64,000 nucleotides of DNA from Tepidisphaera sp. (GTDB lineage: Bacteria; Planctomycetota; Phycisphaerae; Phycisphaerales; UBA1924), in NCBI GenBank assembly GCA_016124375.1, contig WGNV01000009.1, forward strand, positions 62,001 through 126,000, written 5' to 3'. Position numbers and translations under genes: made by a program. This document shows, piece after piece, positions 1 through 10,415 of this stretch (the first letter of the stretch is position 1; every line of letters begins with the position of its first letter). The notes beneath the pieces were generated by a model. It was not told where the DNA came from. It did no database searches and saw only the letters and a program-made list of their open reading frames with translations.

Positions 1-1
1 G

Positions 2-1834
2 TGCGATGCGCACGGGCCGCGGATCTTGGGCGCGGGCGGGGCGATGGTGCCCAGCGTCGTGCGATATCCGGCGGCGGCGGGTGAAGCGTTGGTCGTTGGT
101 GAAGCCGCCAAGCGTGACGCGACGCTTTTTCCCGTGCGAACCGTGAGCAGCGTGAAGCGACTGATGGGGCGCAGTGCGACCGACGCGGCGGGCGACGCGG
201 CGTACCTGAGCTACGAAGTGGTCGCGGGCGAGCGCGGGGCCGCCCGGGTGCGCATCCCCGCGGGCGAGGGCGTGCCCGAGCGCGTGCTGAGCCCCGAAGA
301 AGTGTCGGCCGCGGTGCTGCGCGAGCTCAAGAGCCGCGCCGAAGCGGCGCTGGGGCGAGCGGTCTCTAAGGCGGTCATCACCGTGCCCGCATACTTCGAC
401 GACGCGCAGCGCCAGGCGACGCGCGTGGCAGGACGCCTGGCGGGGCTCGAAGTGGTGCGACTGGTGCCCGAGCCGACCGCGGCAGCGCTGGCGTACGGCA
501 TCGGCCTGCCACGGGCCGGCGCCAAGCCCGCCAGCGTGATGGTGTACGACCTCGGTGGCGGCACGTTCGACGTGTCGGTGTTGCGGCTGACGCCCGGCGA
601 AGGCGATGAGCCGTTCTTCTTCCAGGCGCTCGCCGTTGGCGGAGATTCGCACCTGGGGGGCGATGACTTCGATCACGCGCTGACGGGCGTGATGAAGCGC
701 GAGGTGCTGGCGTTGCTCGGGCTTGCGCCCGATTCGACCCTCGACCCCGCGACGACCAAGGCGCTGGTGGAGTTTGCCGAGCGCGTCAAAATCCGCCTGA
801 GCGACGCGGCGAACGCGTCGGTGCGGATCGATCTTGGCGAGCGCGTGTACGAACGCGTGTTCACGCGCGAGGAGTTCGAAGCGCTCGTGTCCCCCATGGT
901 GGAGCGGACGATTCTCGCGGCTCAACGCACGCTGGAACAGGCGCGCGAGGCGCTGGCGGGCGAAGAGATCAGCGCCGTGGTGCTGGTGGGTGGCTCGACG
1001 CGCGTGCCGCTGGTGAGGCGGCGGGTGCGGGAGGCCTTCGGCATGGAGCCGTACACCGCGCTGAACCCCGACGAAGTGGTGGCGCTGGGCGCGAGCGTGC
1101 AGGCGTCACTGCTGGGGGGCGCGAGGTCCGGGGCGCTGCTGCTGGATGTGCTGCCGCTTTCGCTGGGCGTAGAGACGCAGGGCGGCGCGGTGGCGAAGCT
1201 GATCATGCGCAACAGCACGGTGCCGGCGCGGGCACGCGAGATGTTCTCGACGAGTGTGGACGGGCAGACGAGCATTCGCTTGAGCGTGTATCAGGGCGAG
1301 CGCGAGATGGCGGCTGATTGCCGCAAACTGGGGGAGTTTCATGTTTCGGGCCTGCCCCCGATGCCCGCGGGCGTGCCGCAACTGGAAGTGGTGTTTGCAG
1401 TGGATGCCAACGGCGTGCTGAACGTGAGCGCGACCGAACGCCGCAGCGGCCGGCGCGCGGGGCTGCAGGTCATCCCCACGCACGGCTTGAGCCAGAGCGA
1501 AGTCGAGCGCATCGAACGCGAGAGCCTGCTGCACGCCCGCGAGGACATGACGCGGCACCGCGTGGTCGATCTCATCGTGAACGGCAAACTGGACCTGAAG
1601 TGGATCGGCGAGCGACTGGCCAAGCACCGGGCGGAACTCGACGCGGCGTACGTCGGCGAGTTGGAATCTCGCGTCGCGTCGCTGCGCGAGATGATCGACT
1701 CCGCGGAGCGGGATTGGCGGAGCGTGGATCCGTCGAAGATGCATCAGGCCAAGGAGGCGCTGGATCGCGCCAGCATGCGCCTGCAGGAAGTCGCGATCAC
1801 GCAGAGCCTGCGGGAGCAGCCTCGGAAGCTGTGA
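2..1834 (+). CDS. hscA: Hsp70-family chaperone, HscA-like, 5' end cut by the window
   Basis: ATP-dependent Hsp70 chaperone; HscA members help load iron-sulfur clusters from the IscU scaffold. The open frame is already running at base 2 (reading CDAHGPRIL) and the usual first ATPase motif (IDLGTTNS) is missing, so roughly 30-40 N-terminal residues lie outside the window. Visible are the second phosphate motif (YDLGGGTFDVS), the adenosine motif (VVLVGGSTRVPLV), the interdomain linker (LLLDVLPLSLGVET) and a full substrate-binding domain. The stretch QGEREMAADCRKLGEF followed by GLPPMPAGVP is closer to HscA than to DnaK, which lacks the Cys-Arg. A divergent DnaK paralogue is the main alternative. 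The gene converges on the next one, and two inverted hairpin repeats fill the 103-bp gap. Confidence 0.85.
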   Translation, partial: CDAHGPRILGAGGAMVPSVVRYPAAAGEALVVGEAAKRDATLFPVRTVSSVKRLMGRSATDAAGDAAYLSYEVVAGERGAARVRIPAGEGVPERVLSPEEVSAAVLRELKSRAEAALGRAVSKAVITVPAYFDDAQRQATRVAGRLAGLEVVRLVPEPTAAALAYGIGLPRAGAKPASVMVYDLGGGTFDVSVLRLTPGEGDEPFFFQALAVGGDSHLGGDDFDHALTGVMKREVLALLGLAPDSTLDPATTKALVEFAERVKIRLSDAANASVRIDLGERVYERVFTREEFEALVSPMVERTILAAQRTLEQAREALAGEEISAVVLVGGSTRVPLVRRRVREAFGMEPYTALNPDEVVALGASVQASLLGGARSGALLLDVLPLSLGVETQGGAVAKLIMRNSTVPARAREMFSTSVDGQTSIRLSVYQGEREMAADCRKLGEFHVSGLPPMPAGVPQLEVVFAVDANGVLNVSATERRSGRRAGLQVIPTHGLSQSEVERIERESLLHAREDMTRHRVVDLIVNGKLDLKWIGERLAKHRAELDAAYVGELESRVASLREMIDSAERDWRSVDPSKMHQAKEALDRASMRLQEVAITQSLREQPRKL

Positions 1835-1855
1835 GCGTGTGGTTCGCTTTCGCGC

Positions 1856-1931
1856 ACGAGCCCGAAGCGCCAGCGAGGGTCTCTTTGGTATTCGGGTATC
1901 ACGGAGACCCTCGCTGTCGCTTCGGGCTCGT
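1856..1931. repeat. Two inverted copies of the 28-bp hairpin repeat (family R1) between convergent genes
   Basis: Copy one (1856-1883) reads 5'-GAGCCC, loop, GGGTCTC on the plus strand; copy two (1904-1931) is the same unit on the minus strand. Each copy follows a stop codon in the sense direction of its gene (21 bases after the Hsp70 gene, 7 bases after the OGT-like gene). Together they can fold into one long hairpin. A bidirectional terminator or RNA 3'-end stabiliser is a reasonable guess, although there is no T-run. Confidence 0.8.
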
Positions 1932-1937
1932 TGTCAT

Positions 1938-3692
1938 CTAGGCCTGTTGCGCTCTGGCCCGGCACCACTCGCGCCACAGCGTGCGGATGGCGCCGGCGAA
2001 TCGGGCGGCGTGGGCCGATTCGTCGCACAGAGACGAGGCCCGCAGCATGGCGGGAAGGTCGTGCCGCCAGCGCTCGCGCTTCGCGGCGTCTCCGGCGATT
2101 CCGGCCGCGATGCTCACAAACGCCTCGGGCGAAGTCGCGGCCAGCTCGCCCAGCCCGGCGGCGCGCAGCAGCGACGCACCGACGCGCGAGGCGTGGCTGC
2201 GCCCGGCCAGGCTCACCACCGGCACGCCCATCATCAGCGCTTCGCAGGTCGTCGTGGCGCCGTTATATGGAAAGGTGTCGAGCGCGATATCGATGTCGTG
2301 ATACGCCGCCAGGTGCTCCGCGGGCGTGCGCGCGAACGGCAGCAGCGTGAGGCGCGATGGCTCGACCTGCATCGCCTGCGGCAGCCAGTCTCGCAGCGGG
2401 CTCGCCTCTCCGTTGCTGGCTTTCAACACCAGGCGCGAACCCGGCACTTCGCTCAGCACTCGCCCCCACAGCGCGGCCGTCGCACGCGTGATCTTCCAGA
2501 TCGAGTTGAAACTGCCGAACGTCAGCTCCCCGCCCTGCGGACGCGCGTGCGGCGCCTCGGCATGGGGCGAGGGGCGATAGCACACAAAGCACGGGTCGAG
2601 CCGCACCAGCCGCTCGGGGTACAGCCCCTCGCCCCCCGGCGGGTCGGTGATCGAATCGACGAAGCGTGCATCGATGGTGGTGAGCCCGGTGGAGTTTGGA
2701 AAGCCGCAGTAGCTCACGATGACCGGCGCCGGCTTGCGGGCGAGCACGGAGATTCGCTGACCCTCGAGCCAGCCGACCATATCAATCAGCACGTCGATCC
2801 CGTCCTGGCGGATCGCCTCGTGCAGCGCCTCGGGGCGCAGCGTCCACGCGTCGCGCCAGCCCGCGAAGCGGGGCTTGATGCGGTCCGTCACATCGTCGAC
2901 GCGGGCATCGAGCTGGTAGGCGTAGAGCGACAACCCAAGCGCGGGCAATCGCTCGATCAGGTGCTCGATGAAGTGAATCACCGCGTGAAAGCGAAGGTCG
3001 GTGGTCAGCAGGCCCACCCGCAGCGGGCGCTCGGGGTCGGCCGCGTTGCTGAATCTAGCCGGGGGAGGCACGCCCTCCTGGGACAGTCGCCCGGCGGCGG
3101 CCATGATCTGCGACAGCGCCCCGGGGTCGTCGGTCGCGTAGTTCACAAACTGCGTCAGGATTCGCAGCAGCGGACGCGGGTCGGCCCCGCGGGCGATCGC
3201 CTCGCGTGCCGTCTCCGCCGCCAGCTCCGCGTGTCCGCTCCCGATCTGCATCGTCGCCAGGTTGAACGCCGGCCAAGGGACGCTGGGGTCGGCGGCCATC
3301 GCGCTGCGGAACAGCGCCGCGGCGCGGGGGTGGTCCCCCCGCTCGGCGGCGATGATCCCCGCGCCGGTGAAGTTTGTCGCGATGCTCGGCGCCAGGGTCT
3401 GCCCGAGCTCGAACTGCGCCAGCGCCTCGTCGCGGCGCCCCATCCTGTGCAGCAGCATGCCCAGCTCGGCCCGGTCCGCGCCGCTCTTGGGGCGCAGCTC
3501 GACGGCGCGCTGCCGAAAGTAGAGAGCCTGCTCGTGCTTTTCCTGCGACTGCAGCACCTGGGCCAGCATGCTGATCGCCGCGGCATCGCCCGGAGCGTGC
3601 TGCAGATGACGCCTGAGCAGCGTTTCGGCCTGGGGGTTATCGCCGCGGCGGTGGGCGTCGATCGCGCGGGCGACGGTCGGGGGCATGCTCAT
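1938..3692 (-). CDS. TPR protein with O-GlcNAc transferase-like (GT41) domain
   Basis: Predicted glycosyltransferase of the GT41 family, which moves GlcNAc or another sugar from a UDP donor to Ser/Thr of proteins. Of 584 residues, about 1-170 are TPR helical repeats (substrate recognition in the family) and about 200-580 are the catalytic GT-B fold. Family marks include FGSFNSIWKIT with K400 at the place of the UDP-binding lysine, DTFPYNGATT (472-481) and SHASRVGASLL around H500. The ATG at 3692 is preceded by TACGCT six bases upstream, which suggests a leaderless message. No signal peptide is seen, so the protein is probably cytoplasmic. The neighbouring gene also encodes TPRs but is unrelated elsewhere. 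The targets are unknown. Confidence 0.88.
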   Translation of the reverse strand: MSMPPTVARAIDAHRRGDNPQAETLLRRHLQHAPGDAAAISMLAQVLQSQEKHEQALYFRQRAVELRPKSGADRAELGMLLHRMGRRDEALAQFELGQTLAPSIATNFTGAGIIAAERGDHPRAAALFRSAMAADPSVPWPAFNLATMQIGSGHAELAAETAREAIARGADPRPLLRILTQFVNYATDDPGALSQIMAAAGRLSQEGVPPPARFSNAADPERPLRVGLLTTDLRFHAVIHFIEHLIERLPALGLSLYAYQLDARVDDVTDRIKPRFAGWRDAWTLRPEALHEAIRQDGIDVLIDMVGWLEGQRISVLARKPAPVIVSYCGFPNSTGLTTIDARFVDSITDPPGGEGLYPERLVRLDPCFVCYRPSPHAEAPHARPQGGELTFGSFNSIWKITRATAALWGRVLSEVPGSRLVLKASNGEASPLRDWLPQAMQVEPSRLTLLPFARTPAEHLAAYHDIDIALDTFPYNGATTTCEALMMGVPVVSLAGRSHASRVGASLLRAAGLGELAATSPEAFVSIAAGIAGDAAKRERWRHDLPAMLRASSLCDESAHAARFAGAIRTLWREWCRARAQQA

Positions 3693-3698
3693 GCGCGA

Positions 3699-3704
3699 AG
3701 CGTA
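3699..3704 (-). promoter_or_regulatory. Candidate -10 hexamer of a leaderless promoter (OGT-like gene)
   Basis: TACGCT lies exactly 6 bases before the ATG at 3692. No convincing -35 is visible. The same arrangement recurs at other genes in the window (see findings). Confidence 0.4.
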
Positions 3705-3723
3705 TCGCGCATGACGGATGCGC

Positions 3724-5301
3724 TCACATTCCCAGTTCCTTGAGACGGCGGGCCACGCGTGAGGCGTCGCCCTTCATGCCGCCCCGCGAAAAAGTCTGCA
3801 TCGCTGTGCTCAGGCGCTGGCGTGCCTCGCCCGGGCGCCCGCGGGCGATGTCAATGATCGCCAGCGCCTCCATGCTGCGGGCGATGCCCTCCACCCGCCC
3901 CAGGCGCTGCTCGATGCCCAGCGAGATCAGGTGCAATCGCTCGGCCTGTTCGAGGTTTCCCCGCTCGCGCTCGATGTCGCCCAGGTTGAAGTAGTCGTTG
4001 GCCAGCCCCTCGATGCGCCCGATCGCTTCGTTGAGCGCCATCGCGCGCCGGATGGACGCATCGGCCTGCTCCAGCTCGCCCCGAGCCCGCATGATGAGCC
4101 CGAGGTTGCCGTAGCCGTTGGCCATGGCTTCCAGCCGTCCCAGGCGCTCGTCGATCGCCAGTGCCTTCTTGAGCATCATCTCGGCGTGATCCAGGTCGCC
4201 TCGTCGGCGCGAGATCAGGCCGAGATTGCACAGCTGGTTGGCGATGCCGCTCTCGTTGTTGAGCCGCTCCTCGATGGCCAGCGCCTTCTTGTACGCCGCC
4301 GCCGCCTCGGCGAGGTCACCCCTGGCCTTGCTCATGGCGCCCTGGTTGCTGATCGCCGCGGCTTCGCCCTTGGCGTCCTGCTGATCGGCCGCGAGCTGGG
4401 CGGCGCGGCGATTGAACGACTCGGCCAGGTCCGTGTTCCCCAGCGAAAGGTGGATCTGCGCCGCGTGCGAGAGCGCCAGGGCCATCTGTTCCAGCGCCAC
4501 CGATCCGCGCGTCCCCTCGGCGTATTCGATCGCCTTCTCGAGCACCTCCAGCGCCTGCGTCAGGCGCCCCAGGCGTCGCAGAAATCGTCCATACGCCACG
4601 TGCGCCGCGATGTCATCACCCCGCGACACCGCGAGCGCAAAGCACGCCTCCGCACCGGCGATTCGTCCGGCGTCGGCCAGGCGCATCGCCTCGCCCACCA
4701 GGTCCTCGCGCTGGACGGGAGCCGCAGAGTCGCCCCATCGCGTCGCGGCGTTGGCCCCGCCCGCGCCCGGACGGGGGAGCACAGTCTCCCACATCTTGAG
4801 GCACTGCTTGGTGACGAGCGTCAGATCGGCGAGCTGATCAAACTCGCCGACAAACGCCCGCCCGGTGCGCTCGATGTGCCGCCTGAACAACTGCACCTGC
4901 TGGAGCTGAAAACTCGGGGCCTTGAGCGCCTCCTCATCAACGCGCCTGAACAGCACGCCGATGCCGGCCATCGGCAGCTCTTCCGCCTCCAGGCACGCCC
5001 ACGCCAGTTCGAACTCCTCCTCGACGTCCGCCCAATCAGGCTCGCGCCCGTGCCGCGCCTCGCGCCAGTGATCGCTCAGGATCAACAGGAAGAACTCGCA
5101 GTTGCGGATCGCCCGTTCGGCCATGGCGCGGGGGGTGACCCCGGGCTGCAGCTCTTCGACCGCGAAGCGCCCGCCCGCCGGGCCACCCGCAAAGATCGCC
5201 GCGCCCGCCGCCTGCCGCTCCGCCGCCAGGGAGGGCGGAGCCGCGATGTACACCAATCTGCGTGTCTGCACCGTGTCGCTCGTGCCGCTGGTCATCGTCA
5301 T
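3724..5301 (-). CDS. DUF4062-like N-terminal domain fused to tetratricopeptide repeats
   Basis: The 525-residue protein starts with about 170 residues that resemble DUF4062, a TIR/SLOG-like domain found at the front of NLR-type signalling proteins: RRLVYIAAPPSLAAERQAA as the first strand and helix, then ERAIRNCEFFLLILSDHWRE and an EEEFELAWACLE helix. From about 205 to the end are kinesin-light-chain-type TPRs with units near 40 residues (for example GELEQADASIRRAMALNEAIGR). There is no NTPase domain between the two, unlike most NLR proteins. There is no signal peptide or membrane segment. The start ATG is followed by a second in-frame ATG two codons later, and neither has a clear ribosome site. 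The function is not known. A stress- or phage-sensing adaptor is possible, and the TPR part alone would allow many other roles. Confidence 0.7.
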   Translation of the reverse strand: MTMTSGTSDTVQTRRLVYIAAPPSLAAERQAAGAAIFAGGPAGGRFAVEELQPGVTPRAMAERAIRNCEFFLLILSDHWREARHGREPDWADVEEEFELAWACLEAEELPMAGIGVLFRRVDEEALKAPSFQLQQVQLFRRHIERTGRAFVGEFDQLADLTLVTKQCLKMWETVLPRPGAGGANAATRWGDSAAPVQREDLVGEAMRLADAGRIAGAEACFALAVSRGDDIAAHVAYGRFLRRLGRLTQALEVLEKAIEYAEGTRGSVALEQMALALSHAAQIHLSLGNTDLAESFNRRAAQLAADQQDAKGEAAAISNQGAMSKARGDLAEAAAAYKKALAIEERLNNESGIANQLCNLGLISRRRGDLDHAEMMLKKALAIDERLGRLEAMANGYGNLGLIMRARGELEQADASIRRAMALNEAIGRIEGLANDYFNLGDIERERGNLEQAERLHLISLGIEQRLGRVEGIARSMEALAIIDIARGRPGEARQRLSTAMQTFSRGGMKGDASRVARRLKELGM

Positions 5302-5463
5302 TCACCGTTTGAGGGCGTGCCGTGCCGGGGTGGTCCGGCCGGGCGAGCACTCGCCGCCAAAGCATCCGGCCCGACCCTCGAAACACTACCCTTGTACCGA
5401 CGAACCCCGCCAAGGGTCCAAAAACCCCGAAAAACTCCCGGAGCAACACGTTTGACCGGGGTT

Positions 5464-5472
5464 TGATAGAAT
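5464..5472 (+). promoter_or_regulatory. Candidate extended -10 element upstream of the DUF1579 gene
   Basis: TGATAGAAT fits the extended -10 pattern TGn followed by a TATAAT-like hexamer (TAGAAT). It lies about 90 bases before the start codon in a short AT-richer stretch. No good -35 is seen, so this is tentative. Confidence 0.35.
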
Positions 5473-5560
5473 ATCCGCGAGCTCGCGGCGCGTGCCGCGG
5501 CAGGTGTGAAGAGCGGCAACGGGGACGGGCACGCTCAACGCGTGCCGCAAGGAGGTCGTC

Positions 5561-6292
5561 ATGATGTCCAATCGACTGTTCGCGATGTGCGGGATCGCCG
5601 GCGTGATGTGCCTGGCCGGTGCGGCCCTGGGCCAAGACAAGGCCAAAGAGCCCGCCAAGCCCGCCGACAAAATGGCTCAGCCCGCGGGCGGCGAAGACGC
5701 CGCCAAACAGGCTGAGGAAATGAAGATGTGGACCGAAATGGCCAAGCCGGGCGAGCAGCACAAGTGGCTGATGCAGTTTGTGGGGTATTGGGAGAGCGAA
5801 TCGATCACCTACACCCCGCAAGGCGCCGGCCAGCCCGAGAAGGGGCGCATGGAATACAAGCTCGCCATGGGCGGCAGGTTCCTTGACATGGACTTCGAAG
5901 GCAAGTTCATGAGCCAGCCCTTCCACGGCGGAGGCATGATCGGTTACAACAAGGTCGACCAACGCTTCGAGAGCACCTGGGTCGACACCATGGGCACCGG
6001 CATGTTGTTCATGACCGGCCAGCTGAGCGATGGCGAAAAGACGCTGACCCTCGAAGGCGACTACACCAACCCCATGACCAAGCAGAAATCGACCTTCAAA
6101 GAAGTCGTGACCATCGTCGACAAAGACCACCACAAGTCCGCGTTCTACGACAAGGTCGACGGCAAGGACGTCAAGATCATGGAGATCTCCTACACCCGTG
6201 CCGCACGCCCCGCCAAGCCCGGCAAGCTGGAAAAGGGCGAGCATGAGCCGATGAAGGATCACGCGAAGGACGACAAGAAGGGCGAGAAGTAA
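5561..6292 (+). CDS. Secreted DUF1579 family protein
   Basis: A 243-residue protein of unknown biochemical role. Residues 1-25 form a signal peptide (hydrophobic core GIAGVMCLAGAALG, then QD). Residues 26-60 are a charged Lys/Ala/Pro linker. The DUF1579 domain runs from about 65 to 215, with the family's start W-L-M-Q-F-V-G-Y-W-E, a YKLAMGGRFLDMDFEGKF strand pair and GMIGYNKVDQRFESTWVD. The tail is Lys/Asp/Glu-rich. AAGGAGGT sits just before the first of two adjacent ATGs, which supports this start. The gene is probably monocistronic: a strong hairpin terminator follows at 6347. DUF1579 proteins are common in planctomycetes and are predicted beta-barrel or lipocalin-like, periplasmic. Confidence 0.88.
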   Translation: MMSNRLFAMCGIAGVMCLAGAALGQDKAKEPAKPADKMAQPAGGEDAAKQAEEMKMWTEMAKPGEQHKWLMQFVGYWESESITYTPQGAGQPEKGRMEYKLAMGGRFLDMDFEGKFMSQPFHGGGMIGYNKVDQRFESTWVDTMGTGMLFMTGQLSDGEKTLTLEGDYTNPMTKQKSTFKEVVTIVDKDHHKSAFYDKVDGKDVKIMEISYTRAARPAKPGKLEKGEHEPMKDHAKDDKKGEK

Positions 6293-6346
6293 ATCGATTC
6301 CGGCTGCTTTACTCAGTTACTGTGACCTGGCTCGTTTCGTGCTTCA

Positions 6347-6374
6347 ACACCCTGCCCCGTGGCGGGGTGTTTTT
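6347..6374 (+). terminator. Rho-independent terminator after the DUF1579 gene
   Basis: Ten-base stem (ACACCCTGCC pairing with GGCGGGGTGT, one G-U pair), four-base loop CCGT, then a run of T. It lies 55 bases after the stop codon. Confidence 0.88.
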
Positions 6375-6523
6375 GCATCCCGCACCTGATCGGGTATCGT
6401 TACCCACGGCTTTGACCACAAACACGATCGACGACACAGTTAAGAATCAGCCTCATCGAGTACCATGCGCAAGGCCCGTTTCTGTCCGCGGCATCAAACC
6501 TTACAGAGTTCTCGCCTCGCATC

Positions 6524-7951
6524 ATGATTCTTCTCGCCGTCATTCTGATCGCGATTTCACTGCCGCTGCTCATATTCGCGGCTCGGGGCAGGCGATTGTC
6601 CATTCCCCCCGCGTGTCGCAAGTGCGGGTTCGAGGTGGCTTCGATCATCGCGGCCGGCATGGCGGGTAAGCGCTGCCCGGAATGCGGGGCCGACCTCGCC
6701 GCTGCCCGCGCGGTGCGGACGTCGACTCGACGCCGTCGCCCTGTGCTCATCGCGGCCGCGAGCCTCTTCCTGCTCGCGTCCCTCTCGCCGATCTATCTCC
6801 AGTTCCATGCCGCCCGTGTGTGGGCGTGGGGCCTGGCTCACTCCTCGACCAGTATGCTGGCGTTCGCGATTGAGCACGCGCAGGGCGGAGTGTTTATCGC
6901 CGCCGTGGATGAGGCGTCGTCTCGCGTGGCCGCGGTCAAGCCCGCGCCCGGCGAACTCGGCAAACTCGCCCGGGCCGCGCTCGTTCGCCAGAAGGGTGTC
7001 GCACCTTGGGACCGGCGGCTGGGTTCAATCATCGAGCGGGCGTACGACGCCGGGGAGATCACCCATGACGAAGGCGTCGCGTACGTGCTTGATTCGCTCG
7101 ACGTCACGCTATCGCCCAAAGACCCGGTGATTCCCGGCTCGGCGGTCGTGGGCATTCGGCTCACCACGGCCCGCGCCGGTCCCTCGGGCCAGGGTGCCGC
7201 CAGCGGCTTGTACACGTCGCAGGAACTTCGGGATCAGCGGATGGACTTGCGGGTCGATTCGGCAGACTTCGACGGCGTACGGCGATTTCCATTTGCGCCG
7301 TCGGATCCACGATCAAAATGGCCTCGATGCTTGCCTGAGTCCGTTGGCAGCCTACTCACGTCCGATTGGACAGAGGTGTCACAGTCATTCGACGCGCCGA
7401 CGCTCGACGGCAAGGTCGACGCGGCCATCAACGTCTCGCTTGTGATGGCGAATCAAACCCGATCATTCCATGCCGCCTTCAAGGTGCCGCTGATTTCCAA
7501 GTCGCCGGACGTGGTTGAGCCGGTGTCGGACGAAGAGACGGCCGCCAAACTTCGGGCGGCGTGCCTGGTTGCTGCGTGGAAGAGCCCGCCGCAACCCGAC
7601 GGAAGGGTTCCCGTGAACGTCTCGTTCGAGTATTTCCCGGCGAAAGTGCCGATCCGGATCTGCGCGAAGGTCGAAGTTCCCGGCTCGGTGGATCGCCAGA
7701 ACTTTCACACGAACTGGTATCCCTTTCCCATTGACCATCAGAACTACTCGCCCGAGAGTCGCATGAGCGCGTTCCAGGAAGTGTTTTACATGCCGGCGGG
7801 ATGGAACGAGCCGAGCATCGATGTTGAGCTGGTGGGAGTGCGGAAGGAACTGGAGATGTTCGGGCGCGATGTGGCGGAGTGTGCCCGGAGCGGCTCTAAG
7901 CTGCCGCTGTGGATGGGACCCCTGAGGTTCGAGCACGTGACACTGAGGTGA
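6524..7951 (+). CDS. Membrane protein with N-terminal zinc ribbon, function unknown
   Basis: A 475-residue protein. A hydrophobic helix (residues 2-20) is followed by a four-cysteine zinc ribbon (C31xxC34 and C51xxC54), a basic segment with TRRRRP, and a second membrane helix at about 73-93. The remaining 380 residues are predicted extracytoplasmic and contain no motif that I recognise. The layout (helix, short zinc ribbon, helix, long soluble domain) is common among uncharacterised planctomycete membrane proteins. No clear ribosome site precedes the ATG. Downstream there is a GC hairpin at 7987-8013 without a T-run. The next transcription unit, the 16S gene, comes from the opposite strand. 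Confidence 0.75.
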   Translation: MILLAVILIAISLPLLIFAARGRRLSIPPACRKCGFEVASIIAAGMAGKRCPECGADLAAARAVRTSTRRRRPVLIAAASLFLLASLSPIYLQFHAARVWAWGLAHSSTSMLAFAIEHAQGGVFIAAVDEASSRVAAVKPAPGELGKLARAALVRQKGVAPWDRRLGSIIERAYDAGEITHDEGVAYVLDSLDVTLSPKDPVIPGSAVVGIRLTTARAGPSGQGAASGLYTSQELRDQRMDLRVDSADFDGVRRFPFAPSDPRSKWPRCLPESVGSLLTSDWTEVSQSFDAPTLDGKVDAAINVSLVMANQTRSFHAAFKVPLISKSPDVVEPVSDEETAAKLRAACLVAAWKSPPQPDGRVPVNVSFEYFPAKVPIRICAKVEVPGSVDRQNFHTNWYPFPIDHQNYSPESRMSAFQEVFYMPAGWNEPSIDVELVGVRKELEMFGRDVAECARSGSKLPLWMGPLRFEHVTLR

Positions 7952-8144
7952 CGCGGGACGGGTGCGGAATGCCGCGGGAGGAAAGCGCGGGCCCCGCTGG
8001 CAAGATGGCCCGCGAATCAGGCACTGACCGCGCGCCCGCGTCGATTCAAGAGCACGAGCACGCATGCCGACGGCAAGGGTCCGTCGGCCGGAACGAGCTC
8101 GCCCAACTGCTCGGGTACGAATTCCTCGGGCACGACCAGACGAT

Positions 8145-8183
8145 CCAAAAACACAAGCACCCATGTTTTCACATGGGCGCTTG
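8145..8183 (-). terminator. Terminator of the 16S rRNA transcript
   Basis: Read on the minus strand there is a 13-base stem (CAAGCGCCCATGT pairing with ACATGGGTGCTTG, one mismatch), a GAAA loop, then TTGTGTTTTT. It lies about 155 bases after the 16S 3' end. It indicates that the rRNA transcript ends without reaching a 23S or 5S gene. Confidence 0.85.
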
Positions 8184-9817
<1,634 letters not shown>

Positions 9818-10262
9818 TTGATTTTCTTTGTCCTTGTCTTGCGACAAGGTAAACATCAAGAAGATGACCATGTTCTCCGCATGATTCGGCTTTCGCTTCC
9901 TCACGCAGAGCGGTCTTTCGAACCCAGAGCCGAAGCTCAGGGCCCGCCACCGGAGGCTCTCCGGTGGAAGACTCACTCGTTTTCTTTCCTCCCTCGACAC
10001 AAGTTCGAGAGAGAAGGGTTGCACGACAAGTGAATCCTCAACGGGCTGTGACCCCCGTTGATCGACCCCCAACGCCTACCTTGTACGGGACAGGCTTGGG
10101 TATTTGGATCTGTTCGCGCCCTCCGGGTCGATCGGAACGTGGCATGCAGCCACTGACGCGAACACACACTCTCGTGCGGCTCCCAACTGTTTACTTTTCA
10201 AAGATCACGCCGTGAGTGACACCCCCCAGGCCCAAACCTGGGTAGTGCCGACTCGACCGGCA
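9818..10262 (-). other. 16S rRNA leader region
   Basis: This is the stretch of about 445 bases between the predicted start of transcription and the mature 16S 5' end. It contains a boxA-like site near its start and several GC hairpins, for example CCACCGGAGAGCC with CTCCGGTGG near 9950-9967, and GCCTTGTC/GACAAGG close to the gene. No tRNA or protein gene is visible. Confidence 0.6.
10193..10207 (-). promoter_or_regulatory. boxA-like antitermination site in the rRNA leader
   Basis: The minus strand reads TGATCTTTGAAAAGT, close to the boxA core (GCTCTTTGAAA) that NusB/NusE bind in rRNA leaders of many bacteria. It lies about 60 bases downstream of the predicted rRNA promoter, the usual place. 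Confidence 0.6.
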
Positions 10263-10269
10263 GGGGTCA

Positions 10270-10298
10270 AGAATAGAATCCACCCCGCCCCGAGTCAA
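10270..10298 (-). promoter_or_regulatory. Promoter of the 16S rRNA gene
   Basis: On the minus strand, TTGACT (10298-10293) and TATTCT (10275-10270) are separated by exactly 17 bases, a good sigma-70-type promoter. Transcription would start near 10262. It lies in the 120-bp gap behind the ABC permease gene, which runs in the same direction. The rest of that gap shows nothing else. Confidence 0.75.
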
Positions 10299-10415
10299 GC
10301 CGCTCCGCCCAACTCGTCTCGAAACTTTCTTCTATCTCCCTGCAAACCAAATCTTTGCGCAACGCATTCCACCGCCCATGCACCGTCAATTTTCTCGTGT
10401 CCAAACAAAAACCGT

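Noticed and set aside
1839-3743. Long plus-strand open frame of over 600 codons
   Set aside because: It lies antisense to the OGT-like gene, has Arg/Gln-rich non-protein-like composition and no family similarity. In GC-rich DNA such shadow frames are common; the same holds for 3931-5466, 13393-15456 and 21610-23715.
7952-8144. Possible 23S, 5S or tRNA gene downstream of 16S
   Set aside because: No tRNA T-loop, 5S or 23S start was found, and a strong terminator precedes this stretch.
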